A stretch of DNA of 64,000 nucleotides from Kappaphycus alvarezii (lineage: Eukaryota > Rhodophyta > Florideophyceae > Gigartinales > Solieriaceae), in the NCBI GenBank assembly GCA_002205965.3, contig NADL03000534.1:434001-498000 (forward strand). Direction: 5' to 3'. Made by a program: the position numbers and the translations under genes. Positions 31,958 through 43,712 of this stretch are shown piece after piece. Within the stretch, counting starts at the first letter, position 1. Each line of letters begins with the position of its first letter. The notes beneath the pieces were generated by a model, which did no database searches, had not been told where the DNA came from, and worked only from the letters and a program-made list of their open reading frames with translations.

Positions 31958-34409
31958 AAATACTGTAGGATAGACCTGTGCTTGCTCTATTCAGTTCCTT
32001 ATGCCGAAATTTTATGATCGATACACTGAATGTCTCACAGACATTCAGACACGCGCTAGTCCGGTGCTTTCTACTAGATCTCTGATAGGATCCGATGCCA
32101 TTAGAGACGAAGTCATCAGTGTTATGAAAAAAGAACTCATGATACTGCCAGCGCAGAAAGCAAACAGTTTACTATGACAGCGTAGCATCTGTTACAGCTC
32201 AGCGAACACCCAGATATTTTGATGATATTAAGTATAAAAAGCTACCGAAGCGAACAGATTTATTTTCGAGTGCAGCATTACTTTACAATGCACTGTGCTG
32301 CGCTAGAACAGTACATGAAGAGCAGAGGGGCTACAAAAAATCTATATAAGGTACATTAGGGGCTTGCATACCGAGTAGCAGAGAAAGCCCAAGACAAGAA
32401 TCATCAGCCATCAGCCAGAAGAAGTAAAAATTTGTTCTAGCCGAAATAACGGGAAGACTTCCAGTCGAGCAAAACGGTTAGTAGTTATATCAAAAATTGC
32501 AAGCTCGGCTTGTAGGGCCTACAGTAAACTTCCACCAGCAACCTTGCTTCGTGCCACACGTGTCACATCTTTTGGGCTGTCATACTACATTCAGCTAATA
32601 GGCTACCAAGTTGATTACTAGAACTGCAATTTTGTGAGCATTGGAAGGAGGAAAATTTGAGGTTTTGAGGATGGTGAAAGAGCTCAAAAGTAGCTATGGA
32701 TCGGCATATCGATCAGAAGCGATTGTCTTTAACAAGTCAAAATCGGTCAAAGAACTAAGCTTAACTACCCTTTTTTTCTTGTTTAGTGAGGGAGGCTACC
32801 AAACAGATGACTGACTAATTTGATTCCTCCGATAGGTCGTAGATTCAAGATATCTTTGGGCCTGTTGTGGCGCTTCCGGTCTGGTGGAAGCCCTTCTGAT
32901 TGAATCCTTCTCGCAACGTTCTGTCCTACGCTTGCACCACCAGGGGCCAAATTGATCTGTATCGTTGTACCCTTTTCGCTAAGCTCCACCCATGTACGAT
33001 TACTAGCGCCATTATGTACTGTGCCTTTCTCAAGAGGCTTAGACGCTTCAGCAACCCACCAAATCCCGACGCACGATTACTTTCTGTCCTTCATTGTAAT
33101 TATGAGAATGATCAGAGGTGGTGCTTATCTTCAAATCCTTCTGCCAGTGCCAGAAGCTCCAGCAGTTTTACGAAGCCCGGAGTGAACCATCAGACATAGG
33201 CTTACGCCACACATTGTGCACATGAAAGAAAACCTATAAAATCGTATTTAACCCTGACTTTGTCTACAAAGTGAACATTAAAAAGAGCTGTCATGCAAAG
33301 GATCATGAAACTGAACTACAGTTCGCGCAAAAATAGTTCATTCGCGCTGTAGAAGAAATGAATTTGCTTACTTTTGCTGTTATGCATTATTACCACTAAT
33401 ATATTGATGTTCTGTTTACAAGAAGGTATAGATCGGATACCAGCCACATAGTATTCAACTTCATATCTTTCAGCTCTTGTAGTTGGTTCCGAGGTAACAG
33501 TTGCATTATGACTTAATAGTTCTTGTGAAAAGTCGAGCATGAAATCAGACGTTGGTTGCACATTGTTCAGAATATTAATATAGCTATATATTCATCGAAT
33601 CATCTCGGCAGAATGCAGCTAGTCACAGAGGTATCATACGCGCAAAGCATTAAAGGAATTTATCGCAATAATCTTGATTATTTGGAGCAAAATCTTCTGC
33701 TGCCATCGAAAGTGAGAGTTTGGAGACCGCTGGATAGCCCGAAGTTGAGTCGAACAATCTACCCCCGCCTTTGTCCTTGGAAAAAAAATTCTGTGCTCTG
33801 TGCTTGAAGACCTTGATTGGGAAAAAGGGACCGCAGTTGTTGACATAATCGTCAATAGTATTTCAAAAGTGCAGTTTAGATCAACGTCTCGCAATCTCCT
33901 GCAGCCTGAGCTGGAATAGTGTGCTCGTCATCAAGAAAAGCATAAAATTTGGGCTACATTGACCTCAAAAGCATATAGGCAGCTAGCACGGGGCTCTGTT
34001 GGACACCGTGCAATTGCAATGTAAAATGTACCTGTCTCGGCCGCAGAAAGATATAAGGATAATTCAATATGAAGGACGATAAGCTTGTAAATAAGCTGGA
34101 ACGTGTGTTCTCTTGTACTTACTTCTTTAAAGTTGCATCAAAACGTATAAGAATCGTTGTAGGCGTATTGGAATAGTCACTGAGACTTGTAGCAGCGAAA
34201 CGAGTCTTCACCTATACTATAGCCGAAAAGAAAACCATTCCTTCCATTTCAAACCTATTCAAATTTGCAATCTATTCCTAGAAGTAGTTCTTATGCAAAA
34301 CTTCAACTATGTCCTGCGAGTATGCCTAGTATCATGTCTCTTTCATTCCAAAAATGCCAAACGCAAAAATAGCTTTCTTGAAAGCCCTACCATGAACTGC
34401 ATTCAATTT
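31958..34409. other. AT-rich stretch before the copia element, no gene recognised
   Basis: About 2.4 kb of sequence with short frames only. Frames at 32900-33199, 33316-33561 and 33556-33894 overlap on both strands and show no motifs. Confidence 0.5.
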
Positions 34410-34847
34410 TCTTAGTGAAATTAATTTCTGTTACCTCTGCTGACAGCTTAAAGCTAGCAAATAGGCTTGGAGATGTATGTTACTGTGTTTTACTGTACAA
34501 CATAGAACTTGACCGTTTACGCCTATGTACTGTACAGTTCTGTAAGCTTGATATAATCCTCTTTAGATCAGCGCAAGCAAGTTTAGGGTTAGTCTCCCAC
34601 CATTGTCACTATAGCTTCTGGAAATTTCCTTCGACCGTCCGAAGGCACCAGTCGACTCGCCTTGAGGATATATAAGCCCCGGTCTCCCTTCATGTTCTGT
34701 ATGAGTAAAGTCTCTCACCACCTTCTTTCCTCTGAACCCTCTTCCTTGGTCCCTCAATCCTTCTCTACATCACTCTCTCTTTGAATCTACTGCTCTCGTT
34801 CCATCCTTCTCTCTCTCCCTCGCTCCATCTTCTCCTTACTCCTATCA
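34410..34847 (+). repeat. 5' LTR of copia element
   Basis: 438 bp, starting TCTTAGTG (TGTTAGTG in the other LTR) and ending CCTATCA. Aligns along its whole length with 40470-40907. Contains repeated ACTGTACA words in U3, a TATATAA box at 34669-34675 and a pyrimidine-rich R/U5. Confidence 0.93.
34669..34675 (+). promoter_or_regulatory. TATA box of the copia LTR
   Basis: TATATAA followed by GCCCCGG, conserved in both LTRs (40727-40735 in the 3' copy), with the pyrimidine-rich leader beginning about 30 bases on. Expected position for the LTR core promoter. Confidence 0.75.
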
Positions 34848-34861
34848 GGTTATGAGCCCAG
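34848..34861 (+). other. Primer-binding site, complementary to the anticodon arm of initiator tRNA-Met
   Basis: GGTTATGAGCCCAG starts directly after the LTR's final CA. It is complementary to CTGGGCTCATAACC, the anticodon stem-loop of initiator methionine tRNA, not to a tRNA 3' end. Use of an internal (half-tRNA) primer is known for Drosophila copia and relatives. Confidence 0.8.
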
Positions 34862-35043
34862 GCAGCTAACGTTGCTCAACGACTTTCTTCTCCGTCTTCA
34901 CTATCTTAGTGGGAAACCACCCAGTGTACACTCCGTGTAGGGGGAAAAAACACACTTTGCGCAGGCTAAGGACTGAAAAAAGGTGCTAGTGGTTTGGGCG
35001 TGACCATTACATCGTTTCTGCATTACCTACTCGCTTCTTTCCT

Positions 35044-36060
35044 GTGACCTGTCTAATGTTTGTCGTCTCTGCAGTACCTACCTCGGTTTTTTTTGCGGCC
35101 CGTCTTCGTTCTACATCTCTGCACCACAGAAAACAGTTTATCTTGCTGCCCGACTTCTTCCCATTGCTACTTGTCTCGTCTCTGCGCTATATACTTACGT
35201 TTGTTTCAAAGCCCGTTGCTCGTTTCAACAGTAAGTCAAACCCGTCTTACACTCTTTCTTTCTGTACTTACCACTGCAGTTCCTTAGAACACGCCTACCC
35301 TCGAAACTCATTGCCTCCAGTGGTCATTTGTCGTTCCGTCTTTCGTCGCAGCATCGAGATCAACCGAAACAATCCCGTTGTTCGCAAGCTCTGCTTCGGC
35401 TCACAAGAATACCCTCGCCCCTAGTGTCACTTCACCGAGGACTCAGCCATCGAGTCGGACGGTGAGGGTAGTGACGTCTCTTCTACCGCTACCACTCCAG
35501 ACGTGATTGTCACCCCACCTTCTGGTCCCCAAAGAAAGGCTTCCTTCGGCATATAATTGCCCTTATAAAGAAGAAGGCTGCTGCCAGAAAGTCGTCGAAG
35601 AAGTCAATCAAATTTAGGTCGAAGTCCCTTCCTGTCTCATCTACTTGCATCAAGAAGGCCATCCAAGGACGTCGGAACACCAAGTCAGCTGCTTCCTTCA
35701 AAGTTTTTTCTTTGATTTCTCCTTCTTTTTCTCCTCCTTTCCCGACTCCAGTTCAGTCGAACACTTCTCTAGGTACTCTTTATCAGTCCCTTCTGTCGCC
35801 TACTGCTCCTTCTATTGCATTTGGTCCTCTACTTGCAAGGATTCCGACTCCTCTCTCCGTTGAACCTATTTCTCCGGCTCCTCTTCCCCGCTCCTATTTC
35901 GCGATCTCTATTCCCTGTCCTGACCTCCAAGTCCAACGATGACTTCCTTGTTTGCAATCTTTGCCAGGTAAAGGTGTCCGGATCAAAACAGCTTGAGCGG
36001 CACAGAGGAGGTCAGAATTGTTGGAACCGCACCAAAAGGAGAACATCCATTACTCCGTGA
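35044..36060 (+). pseudogene. Extra 5' coding region of the copia element with a C2HC finger
   Basis: Between the primer site and gag lies about 1 kb of coding-like DNA. Shifted frames give an N-terminal region, an acidic Ser stretch (ESDGEGSDVSS), a Lys-rich stretch (ARKSSKKSIKF), a Ser/Pro-rich region (35712-35942) and finally a finger C-X2-C-X12-H-X5-C at about 35950-36027 (VCNLCQVKVSG ... ERHRGGQNC), ending TGA at 36058. The finger resembles small C2H2/C2HC nucleic-acid fingers, not the CCHC knuckle of gag. Copia elements usually go straight into gag, so this is unusual. Function unknown. Confidence 0.55.
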
Positions 36061-36199
36061 TTCTGCTGCAATCGCCTCGTCCACACAAGGCACGACCGCG
36101 ACAAACAAATTAAGCGTAGAAATAAGTAAACTGCATCTGGTTTCAGTGTGTATCTTCTTTGCTCAATCAAAGAATCCAATCACTGTACTGCATTAAATC

Positions 36200-37030
36200 A
36201 TGGATACCTCTGGAGTTCGTGTTCAAAGTCTCGAAAAGCCCTGAGATGACAACTTCCACAGCTGGAAGTCCCGAATGAAGCTATTATTTGCATCAAGAGA
36301 AGATGACGACCATCTCTCCGAAGATCCTCTGGATACTTCTTCAGCAGCATAATACTTATGAAAGAACGCAGATTGTAAGGCACGCGCCTTTATCGGAATG
36401 ACTCTCTCTGATACACATCTCGAGCAGGTACAACATGCCAGCACCGCCAAAATCATTTGGTGTCTCATTAATGACATCTTGGAAAAACGCTCTCTTCTGT
36501 ACATGTTACCTGCAAGGCGCCTCTTTTACTACTATTATGAAAGAAAATGAAAAGTACTTCGTTTTGCCGCTAGAATTTGTCAGCTTGCAGCCACTCTGAA
36601 GGAAATGTCGGTCAAAGTCTAGGATAGTGAGATGACCATAGTATTTCTAAATGGACTCCCTGATCTTTTTCACAGTTTTATCTCAGCACTCGATGCTTCT
36701 CACATTGATGAAGACAATCTTTCGTTCGATTTCGTCCAGAGGCGATGCAATTAGGAGGAACAACGTCATGCTCAACCTTGTCATGATGCCCTGAAAGCCT
36801 CGTAGTTTGCAGCGCTTCTAGTCAAACATCGTCCGAAATTACAGCGAGATCCCTCTACAGAAATTTGCAAACAATTCGGAAAACATCGCGATAGCAGTCG
36901 CTGTTTCAAAAAGTAACCCAAACCTTGCTCCTGTTGGCCATCCTGCTCAAACTTGTCTAGAAAGGGCCCTTGTTGGTGGAAAGGGACTTGCATTATCACA
37001 GAAAGTTGTTATTGAAGAAGAAAAAAAGGA
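36200..37030 (+). pseudogene. Copia gag remnant
   Basis: Fragments such as DNFHSWKSRMKLLFASRED, ARAFIGMTLSDTHLEQVQHA, AKIIWCLINDILEKRSLLY and later FLNGLPDLFHSF are the usual copia gag helices (W..K....L, A...W..L...FE). Several stops interrupt it. A CCHC-like region around 36880-36990 is too degraded to call. Confidence 0.75.
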
Positions 37031-37204
37031 ACTTGTATGTCTACCGAGCATCTCTGAAAATCGAAAGTTGCCTCAATCGAATAATTCTCGTTAAGTTAAT
37101 ACAGGATCTATTCCGGGTAGCAGTGGTATCGAGAGCTCCAGAGTTCCTCTCAATCTCTCCGAACAGACGAAGGTTGCAACACAGACTATTACCACATCAA
37201 TCTC

Positions 37205-40200
37205 AATTTCTAATGATTGGGTTCTTGATTTGGGATGTATTTCGCATGTAACGCATGGTCGCTCGGCTTTCAATATGTACTATACCTCTTTATTCCATTC
37301 AGCGCTGGATCTGGGAGCTGACTCCTCAGCGCCAATAGAAGGATCAGGAGATGTAATCCTAACTCTTGAACGGAGTGGCGCAACAGTCAAATAAATGCTG
37401 AAGAACGTTCTGCACGTCTCGAGCTTGCGCCATCAATTGATTTCAGTATCTTTCATGGCAGATCGAGGGATCAACTCTCATTTCGATAGCGAGGGAGTTT
37501 CTCTCGTCAGTGTACAAACGGCTCTACCCTTGCCACTGGAACACTTGTATAAGGATTATTCATTGGACATGGCCCAGGATTATCGATGCCTACTCCTGTT
37601 CCCTCAGAGGTCTCCTTGATTAATTACCTTTCAAAATGGCACGAAAGACATTCACACGAAAAACCAGTGCGATCAAGTCAATGGTCAGATATGGGGCCGT
37701 ACAGGGCATTAAGCTTAAAGACTCAAACGAGAACGACTCTGCGTTGGTTTTATCCTCGGCAAGTCGCATAGTGCCCCGGTCCCTAAGACAAGGGATTCTA
37801 GCTCTAAAAAGCTCCTTGAGTTAGTTCACTCAGATGTTTTGGGACCTGACGAGACTCCTCCGCTTGGCGGCAAAAAGTTTTTGTCTCATTTATTGACGAC
37901 AATACCAATCTTTATACGACCGGTAACACTTTGAAGCACATGTAAAAGGTTCTGTAATGTTCCAAAAAGTACAAAGAATTGGCAGAAAAACATACTGGTC
38001 GATCTCTAAGGGAAATTCATGTTCATGAATGTCAGAACAAAAATCAGGCTCCGGAAGAAGACCATATCCTCCTCAAAGATTTGCAATCTGACAATGTCGG
38101 GAGTGTCTCTCTTCGGCTTCCAAGGATTTTCTCAACTCAGAAGGTATTCAACATCAGATCGCTATATCCACCATGCCTCAGCAAAATCGTTCTGCTGAAC
38201 GAATGAATCATACACTTCTCAACCTGGTCTGCTCAATGTTACATTATAAGGACCTTCCCAAACACTTCTGGGCAGAGGCTCTCTCCATCGCTGTCTATGT
38301 TCTGACCCGAGTAACCCCCAGCGCTCTACCAGATAACTCTACCCCAAATTTCCTTTTGAACGGGACAATTCCAAATATGTTGCATCTGCGAGTATTCGGA
38401 TCACAATACTGGTATGCAGTCCGTAGAGGAGACCTCAAAAGCTGGATCTAAGGTCAAGGGAGGTCCTTATGATGGGTTACTCTTTGAAAAGTGACGGTTA
38501 CATGCTTTGGGATATAGCGGCGGAGAAAATGATTGTATCTCGAGACGAAATATCTAATGAGTCTGGAAATTCAGTAGTTCAATGTAATACAGAAGATCTC
38601 GAAGATTATTTCGAACAAGACCATTTCCCAGTTGAAGACAAGTCCTCTGTGGGAGACATATCCACATAGTTTCCTGCAGCGCAAGGTAATGAAGAAGTAG
38701 CCGAGTCCCCGGAAAACGACAATCATCCTTCACTTCAAGATGACTCCTGTGCAGTCACTCCTAGTAGTTCATGTAGACTATCCAGTAACCCAAAAAGATG
38801 GGGATTTTCTAGCCCCACAGAAGATGTATCTCTTCTTGCTGATACTGCATCTACCTCCGTCAGCATCCCTGCCTCGTCAGAAGACGCTACGTCTCCCGAA
38901 AACATCGATTTCTAGATGCCAGGAATCAAGAAGGAAAAAGAATTCATTCTAGAACATGTAACTTTCAAGCTAGTCCCACGGAAACCAGGAATATACGTAA
39001 TTCCTTGTCGCTACATGTTCCGAATGAAACCGTAAGTTGGCCCGATAGTCCGCATCATCGCCAAGGGATTTAGGCGGGTCCCTAGATTGGAGTACAACGA
39101 CTCTTATGCTCCAGTATTTTCTCTGTCTGTTTCGCGCATTTTATCTTTGTTTGATAAATCCACTCGAACTGGAATGTGATCAAGTGATCGTGGTGACCGC
39201 ATTCCTAAATGGGGGTTTGGAGGAGATATATATGGAAATTCAATTCGCCTTTCGTCATTCAAATAATCCTGATCAGGCTTGCAGACTGATAAAGGCCTTT
39301 TATGGATTGAAGCAGGCCCAACATCATTGGTATGCAAAATTAACGAGGTTTTAACCTCAAATCTTCGATTTGAAAGCAACTCACATTGAACATGCCGTTA
39401 TGTACCTAGGCATGGTAACTCAATTCCAATAGTTGTGCTATACGTCGATGATATATTGATTGCAGGATGCAATAGGGCTGGATTGGTAAAATTATCAAAA
39501 CTGAGTTGAAGAGAAGCTTTAAGATGGGAGATCTTAGTCTTTCAAAGAGTTTTAGGGAATCCAAGTTGTCCACCACCATGCAGAAAGGACTTTGAACCAT
39601 TCTCAGGCATCTTACACGGAGAAAATACTCGAAATGTTCGAAATCAGTGACTCAAAGTACAAACTACTATGGTGCTTTCAGATGGGGACAAACCCGAGGA
39701 AAGGACGAAGAACTTCCTTCGTCGACAAATTATCGCTCCGAGATTGGGAGCTTCATGTATATAATGATATACACTCGTCGAGACAGTGTTTTTGCAGTTG
39801 GAAAATTTTCGCAACACTCCGAATGGTCTTAGTCGAGTGACTGGGAAGCAATGAAGCGATTGTATCGCTACCTCAAGAGAACCATGAATCTTTTTATTGG
39901 TTACGGACCCTGTTCCGCCGCTAGGATTATCGATTACATCGACTCCGATTGGGCAGGCTGTCGCTCAACTAGCAAATCAACCGAAAATTTTGCCTTCATG
40001 ATGTCTGGAGGGCCTATCTAATGGAGATCCAAGAAGCACGGATGTGTCGCTATGTCTTCCTGTGAAGCAGAATATAGTTCGCTCTGCACTGCTTCCAAGA
40101 AAGCCATTTGGCTCCCAATCTCCTCTGTGAAATAATGGTTGCAAAAAATCCCACAAAGGCTTCAATCTTCGCAGATAAATCAGGATCAATTAGCTCTGCC

Positions 40201-40410
40201 ACGAAAAAGTCTGTCAACGAACGGAATGAGCTTATTGATACTCGGTACCACGTCGTTCGTGAGGCATTGGGCTGGAAGAAGATCCGGATAGCTCATGGCC
40301 CAATCGAAGATCCGGTTTCGGATATTCTGAAAAATACTTTGCTTCGAATCAGATTCCTGAAGTTTCGACGTGAGTTGTGCATCGTTCCTCCTGGCTTTCC
40401 CAATTAATTA
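37205..40410 (+). pseudogene. Copia pol remnant: protease, integrase, RT, RNase H
   Basis: Protease: WVLDLGCISHVTH near 37220, then MLKNVLHVSSLRHQLISVS. Integrase: LLELVHSDVLGPDETPPLGG near 37811, QSDN, QQNRSAERMNHTLLNLVCSM, LPKHFWAEALSIAVYVL, LRVFGSQYWY. Reverse transcriptase: YAPVFSLSVSRILSL (39107), MEIQFAFRH, KAFYGLKQAQHHWY and the catalytic YVDD at 39440-39451 (VLYVDDILIAG). RNase H: RLYRYLKRTMNLFIGYG, YIDSDWAGCRSTSKST, SSCEAEYSSL and HYHVVREALGWKK-like end near 40250. The order PR-IN-RT-RH defines Ty1/copia. Stops (for example at 38451, 39353 and 40021) and shifts make it inactive. Confidence 0.92.
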
Positions 40411-40460
40411 TATATTTTTGTTCAAGATTGAGTGGGTGCTATTGTGTTATGTTCTAGTTT

Positions 40461-40469
40461 GAGGGGGCC
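40461..40469 (+). other. Polypurine tract of copia element
   Basis: GAGGGGGCC immediately before the 3' LTR's TGTTAG, the expected plus-strand primer. Confidence 0.8.
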
Positions 40470-40907
40470 TGTTAGTGTATATACTTTCTTTTACCTCTGC
40501 TGACAGCTTAAGGCTAGCAAAGAGGCTTACAGATGTATGTTACTGTGTTTTACTGTACAACATAGAACTTGACCGTTACGCCTATGCTCTGTACAGTGCT
40601 GTAAGCTTGATCTAGTCTTCTTTAGATCAGCGCAAGCAAGTTTAGGGTTAGTCTCCCACCGTTGTCACTATAGCTTCTGGAAATTTTCTTCGACCGTCCG
40701 AAAGCACCAGTCGACTCGCCTTGAGGTATATATAAGCCCCGGTCTCCCTTCATTTTCTATATGAGTAAAGTCTCCCATCACCTTCTCTCCTCTCAACCCT
40801 ATTCCTTGATCCCTCAGTCCTTCTCTATATCAATCTCTCTTTCACTGTCCTTCTTTCGTTCTTTCCTTTTCTCTCTCCCTCCCTCCATCTTCTCCTTCCC
40901 TCTATCA
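40470..40907 (+). repeat. 3' LTR of copia element
   Basis: 438 bp, TGTTAGTG to TCTATCA. Same length as the 5' LTR, with substitutions and small indels distributed throughout. Confidence 0.93.
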
Positions 40908-41950
40908 AATACTGCATCTTCATTGATTGGCCTATTCATCCTTTTCTCCGCCGACCTTTCCAAACTAGTTCATGTACTGTATAAGAGCTCAAAAAAATTC
41001 TCAATCTCTCTTTTCTAACTACCTCTTTGAAGTTCCAAACCTAAAACTTCCCTCTCGTCATCGTCGCTGAGCAAAAAATACCATCATTGGTACTTGTTAT
41101 GCGAAACTGACGGGATACGTACAAGTCAGCTTATCGCTGGCCGATTGTTAACAGTTCGCAGTGTCTCATTATAAGGTCACGGACAAGCTGTTTTAGTTGA
41201 AAACGGCTCTATCCATATCCATAAAATGAATGAAATAAATATCTACTAAGGTTGGTGCGTTCCTTCGGAACCACAGCCCACTTGTTCATGGTATTTCGAG
41301 TCGACTGTGGTACTGAAAACATTAACTGAAGCACTCTCGCGAACATGTCTGTCCCACGCTCCCTTACTGCAACTGCAGCTATCCGGTTCTAACCAACACG
41401 ACTATCAGCCCCCACGTACTTTGTCGCAAAAAAGCAAGCCCGTCCATCAGTTGGCTGTTGCCAACAATGAAGTCCTTGCGGAGATCATACACCGGTTCAC
41501 TCACTGGAGTGGAGGACTGGAAGGTGTTGCAACGAGAAAAAGACTCCCATCACTAACTTCACGCACGTCTTTTGGTTTCCGCTGCTATTCACAGCTGTTC
41601 TCACCGCTACTATCATCCCCTGTCTCTAATTAAGGATATACACCAACCCTACCTTCTCTCCTGTTCAACAATGGTGTCTCTTCCTTTTAAATTCATTTTC
41701 ATTCGCTGTCTTACTACCAGCAGTCTGATCAGGACCTCTTCCCCGATTCGCATCCGCTGAATCAAATGCCGCCTCCTGTCCATCCTCCAGCTGAGTTCAA
41801 GGAATGAGGAACCAAAAAAGGGTATGCTACAAACAGGCGTCATCCTATATGAAAAAGACGGACACCAAACCAAAATTAGACACCAATCTCATAAATTTTT
41901 TATTCCCATAACCTCGATCTGCCGTTGTAACTCAGCTATGGAAATACAAT
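40908..41950. other. Between copia and piggyBac-like fragment, no gene recognised
   Basis: Short frames on both strands (41307-41633 +, 41649-41873 -). The right part may be decayed piggyBac-like sequence continuing from 42.4 kb, but I could not find its VDRGYG block. Confidence 0.4.
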
Positions 41951-41989
41951 TCTTCAAGATTATCTAAAGACAGGAGAATAGCTAATGGA

Positions 41990-42400
41990 CAGATTGTCCT
42001 TGCGCCTAATCACTTCTCCAGAAGCGAATGGCCAGAACAATTCGAAGCAGTGCATTGGCAAATGCATCAGAACTATGTCCCTCCTTGTCCGGCTTGCGAT
42101 TGCTTAACATTTAACCTGATTATTCAAAGCACCTGTACCGAACAGATAATCATCCAACGTGCGAGTAGTTGCAAAGGTGTAAAGAAAAACTTCCTTGCAT
42201 CTCTAAAAGTCAACATTTCAAACTCTTTCAGCTGTATAGCCCTATCTCCTTGCGAAACACATTTCAAACCAACGTCACCTGCACGACTAATAGTAAAGTA
42301 AGCCTTGATATTATCGGCTTTGAATTGTATTCTCTGCTGTGACAGGGTAACGTGACCAAACAACCTTAACCGGTCAATGGTTCTTCCCAAGCTTAAACCA
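41990..42400 (-). mobile_element. piggyBac-like transposase fragment, copy B
   Basis: Minus strand frames give GDRAIQLKEFEMLTFRDARK, DDYLFGTGALNNQVK and NRKPDKEGHSSDAFANALL, then RIVLAIRFWRSD. They match the 30.5-30.9 kb block (RLTEFEMPSYR, DNQVK, SRKADKEGHSVDALPDSLF, RITSMVRFRR) residue by residue over about 90 positions. Frame changes separate the pieces. This proves a repeated family with two copies in the window. Confidence 0.7.
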
Positions 42401-43284
42401 GTGTTTTTCGACAGTAAAAGAACAGGTATATCGCTATATATGTTATCTAAAGTTACCAGCGTTTGTGAAATGCCCTTGTGGATTATAAACTCATTTAATC
42501 AGTTGCGCCAAAATACGATTAAGCAGCACAACCCTAACAAAAGCTCTACTTCGAGAAATAAGGCGCACCTTATACACAATATCTTAGTTTTCAACAGCGT
42601 TGTGGCAGAAAAGTATTTATATATTTTCAATCTTCTTCTCTCAAAAGACAAATTCCAAATACATACCCTTGCACATATAACGCCCCAAAGCCCATCTATG
42701 ACTTGGGTCCCCGTTAAGAAAAATCCTTTCCATCTGCCTTTTTCACACCCAACTCCCTTCCAGAACATCTGCGTCTAGTATAACCTCCTTTTCCACTACC
42801 CCTTTCTGCAGTAACAGCTGCTGTAGTGGAATTTCCCCGCTCAGGCCTTCCTCCGCCTCTCCCAGTAGGCCTATCGCCCGCCTTTCCTCGTCTTCTATGT
42901 ACTCCAGGCGGCAGTAAGGGACTGCCTGACACTCGGGCATCAGAAATTACCCCAGCCTGTACATCAGGCACGCTGTCTAATGCGATTGTAATGCCTGATG
43001 CGAAGGGAGGCAAACATATTATTGTGGGCATGGCTTGAGTATGCATTAGTGCATGAGGACTCTGTGGAGGGTTAAGGGTAGTAAACCTGCCGGATGAAGG
43101 CGTATGACGGATAAGGGAGTGCTCCCGTTCAGTTTAGAAAAGTGGTTAAGATGTCAAGGGACAAAGCTTCGATTCTACTCATCCGAGGTTTACGGTTGGA
43201 AATACTGCATGCTCCGGAATACCGCTCACATGGAACGTGGCCGTTAGTTCGATGGAAACATATGGTAAGTTCCGAACAGTACTT

Positions 43285-43445
43285 ACTCAGAGTCACGCTG
43301 CTGCGGCCGTAATGGCCATAGCAGCTTTTCTGCTGGGCGACCCTGAACTGCCTTTTTACGGGAATTTAAGAGGTAGTAATGGTCACCCTGTAGAACATTC
43401 CGGCCCACAACCGACCACATCTTTCAAATATTAAATCTCCCCACA
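43285..43445 (+). mobile_element. LINE 3' end, copy B
   Basis: QSHAAAAVMAIAAFLLGDPE, LPFYGNLRG, HPVEHSGPQPTTSF parallels QKHAAEAEMSHAACLLASLE of copy A at 8.60-8.76 kb, and the DNA matches through CGACCACATCTTTCAAATAT and a CCCCACATC-type tail. Upstream endonuclease residues are not recognisable here, so the copy is more degraded or truncated. Confidence 0.65.
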
Positions 43446-43602
43446 TCTCACCCCTGAATACTCCTACATTACGCTGTTGAAATCGGTTGTTTACAAAAAG
43501 TGTAAGAAAGCGATAGAGATATTAAGAGTGCTCTAAAAACGGCTCTATTGACTTATGTATCGATAATGCAACTTTTTTTTCATCTAAAATGGTCAAAAAT
43601 TC

Positions 43603-43626
43603 AATTGATCGAAATATCGATCAATT
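43603..43626. repeat. Perfect hairpin, 10-bp stem, AATA loop
   Basis: AATTGATCGA (43603-43612) pairs with TCGATCAATT (43617-43626). It lies 90 bases downstream of the HARBI1-like coding end and could be part of that element's terminal structure. Confidence 0.85.
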
Positions 43627-43712
43627 TTTGCTGTATGGATGTCATTCTTTACTCATTATTTCTCTGAATTGGACAGGGAGATGTGAGAAATTCAGGATGA
43701 ATCAAAATTTAT

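Larger units (their letters stand above)
34410..40907 (+). mobile_element. Ty1/copia LTR retrotransposon, near full length, decayed
   Basis: Two direct LTRs of equal length (438 bp) bound a 5.6-kb interior with a tRNA primer site, an extra 5' coding region, gag, protease, integrase, RT, RNase H and a polypurine tract, in copia order (IN before RT). Stops and frameshifts are scattered through gag and pol, and the LTRs differ by roughly 30-40 positions by eye, so this is an old copy. Flanking bases are AATTT (34405-34409) and AATAC (40908-40912), at best a degraded 5-bp target duplication. Confidence 0.92.
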
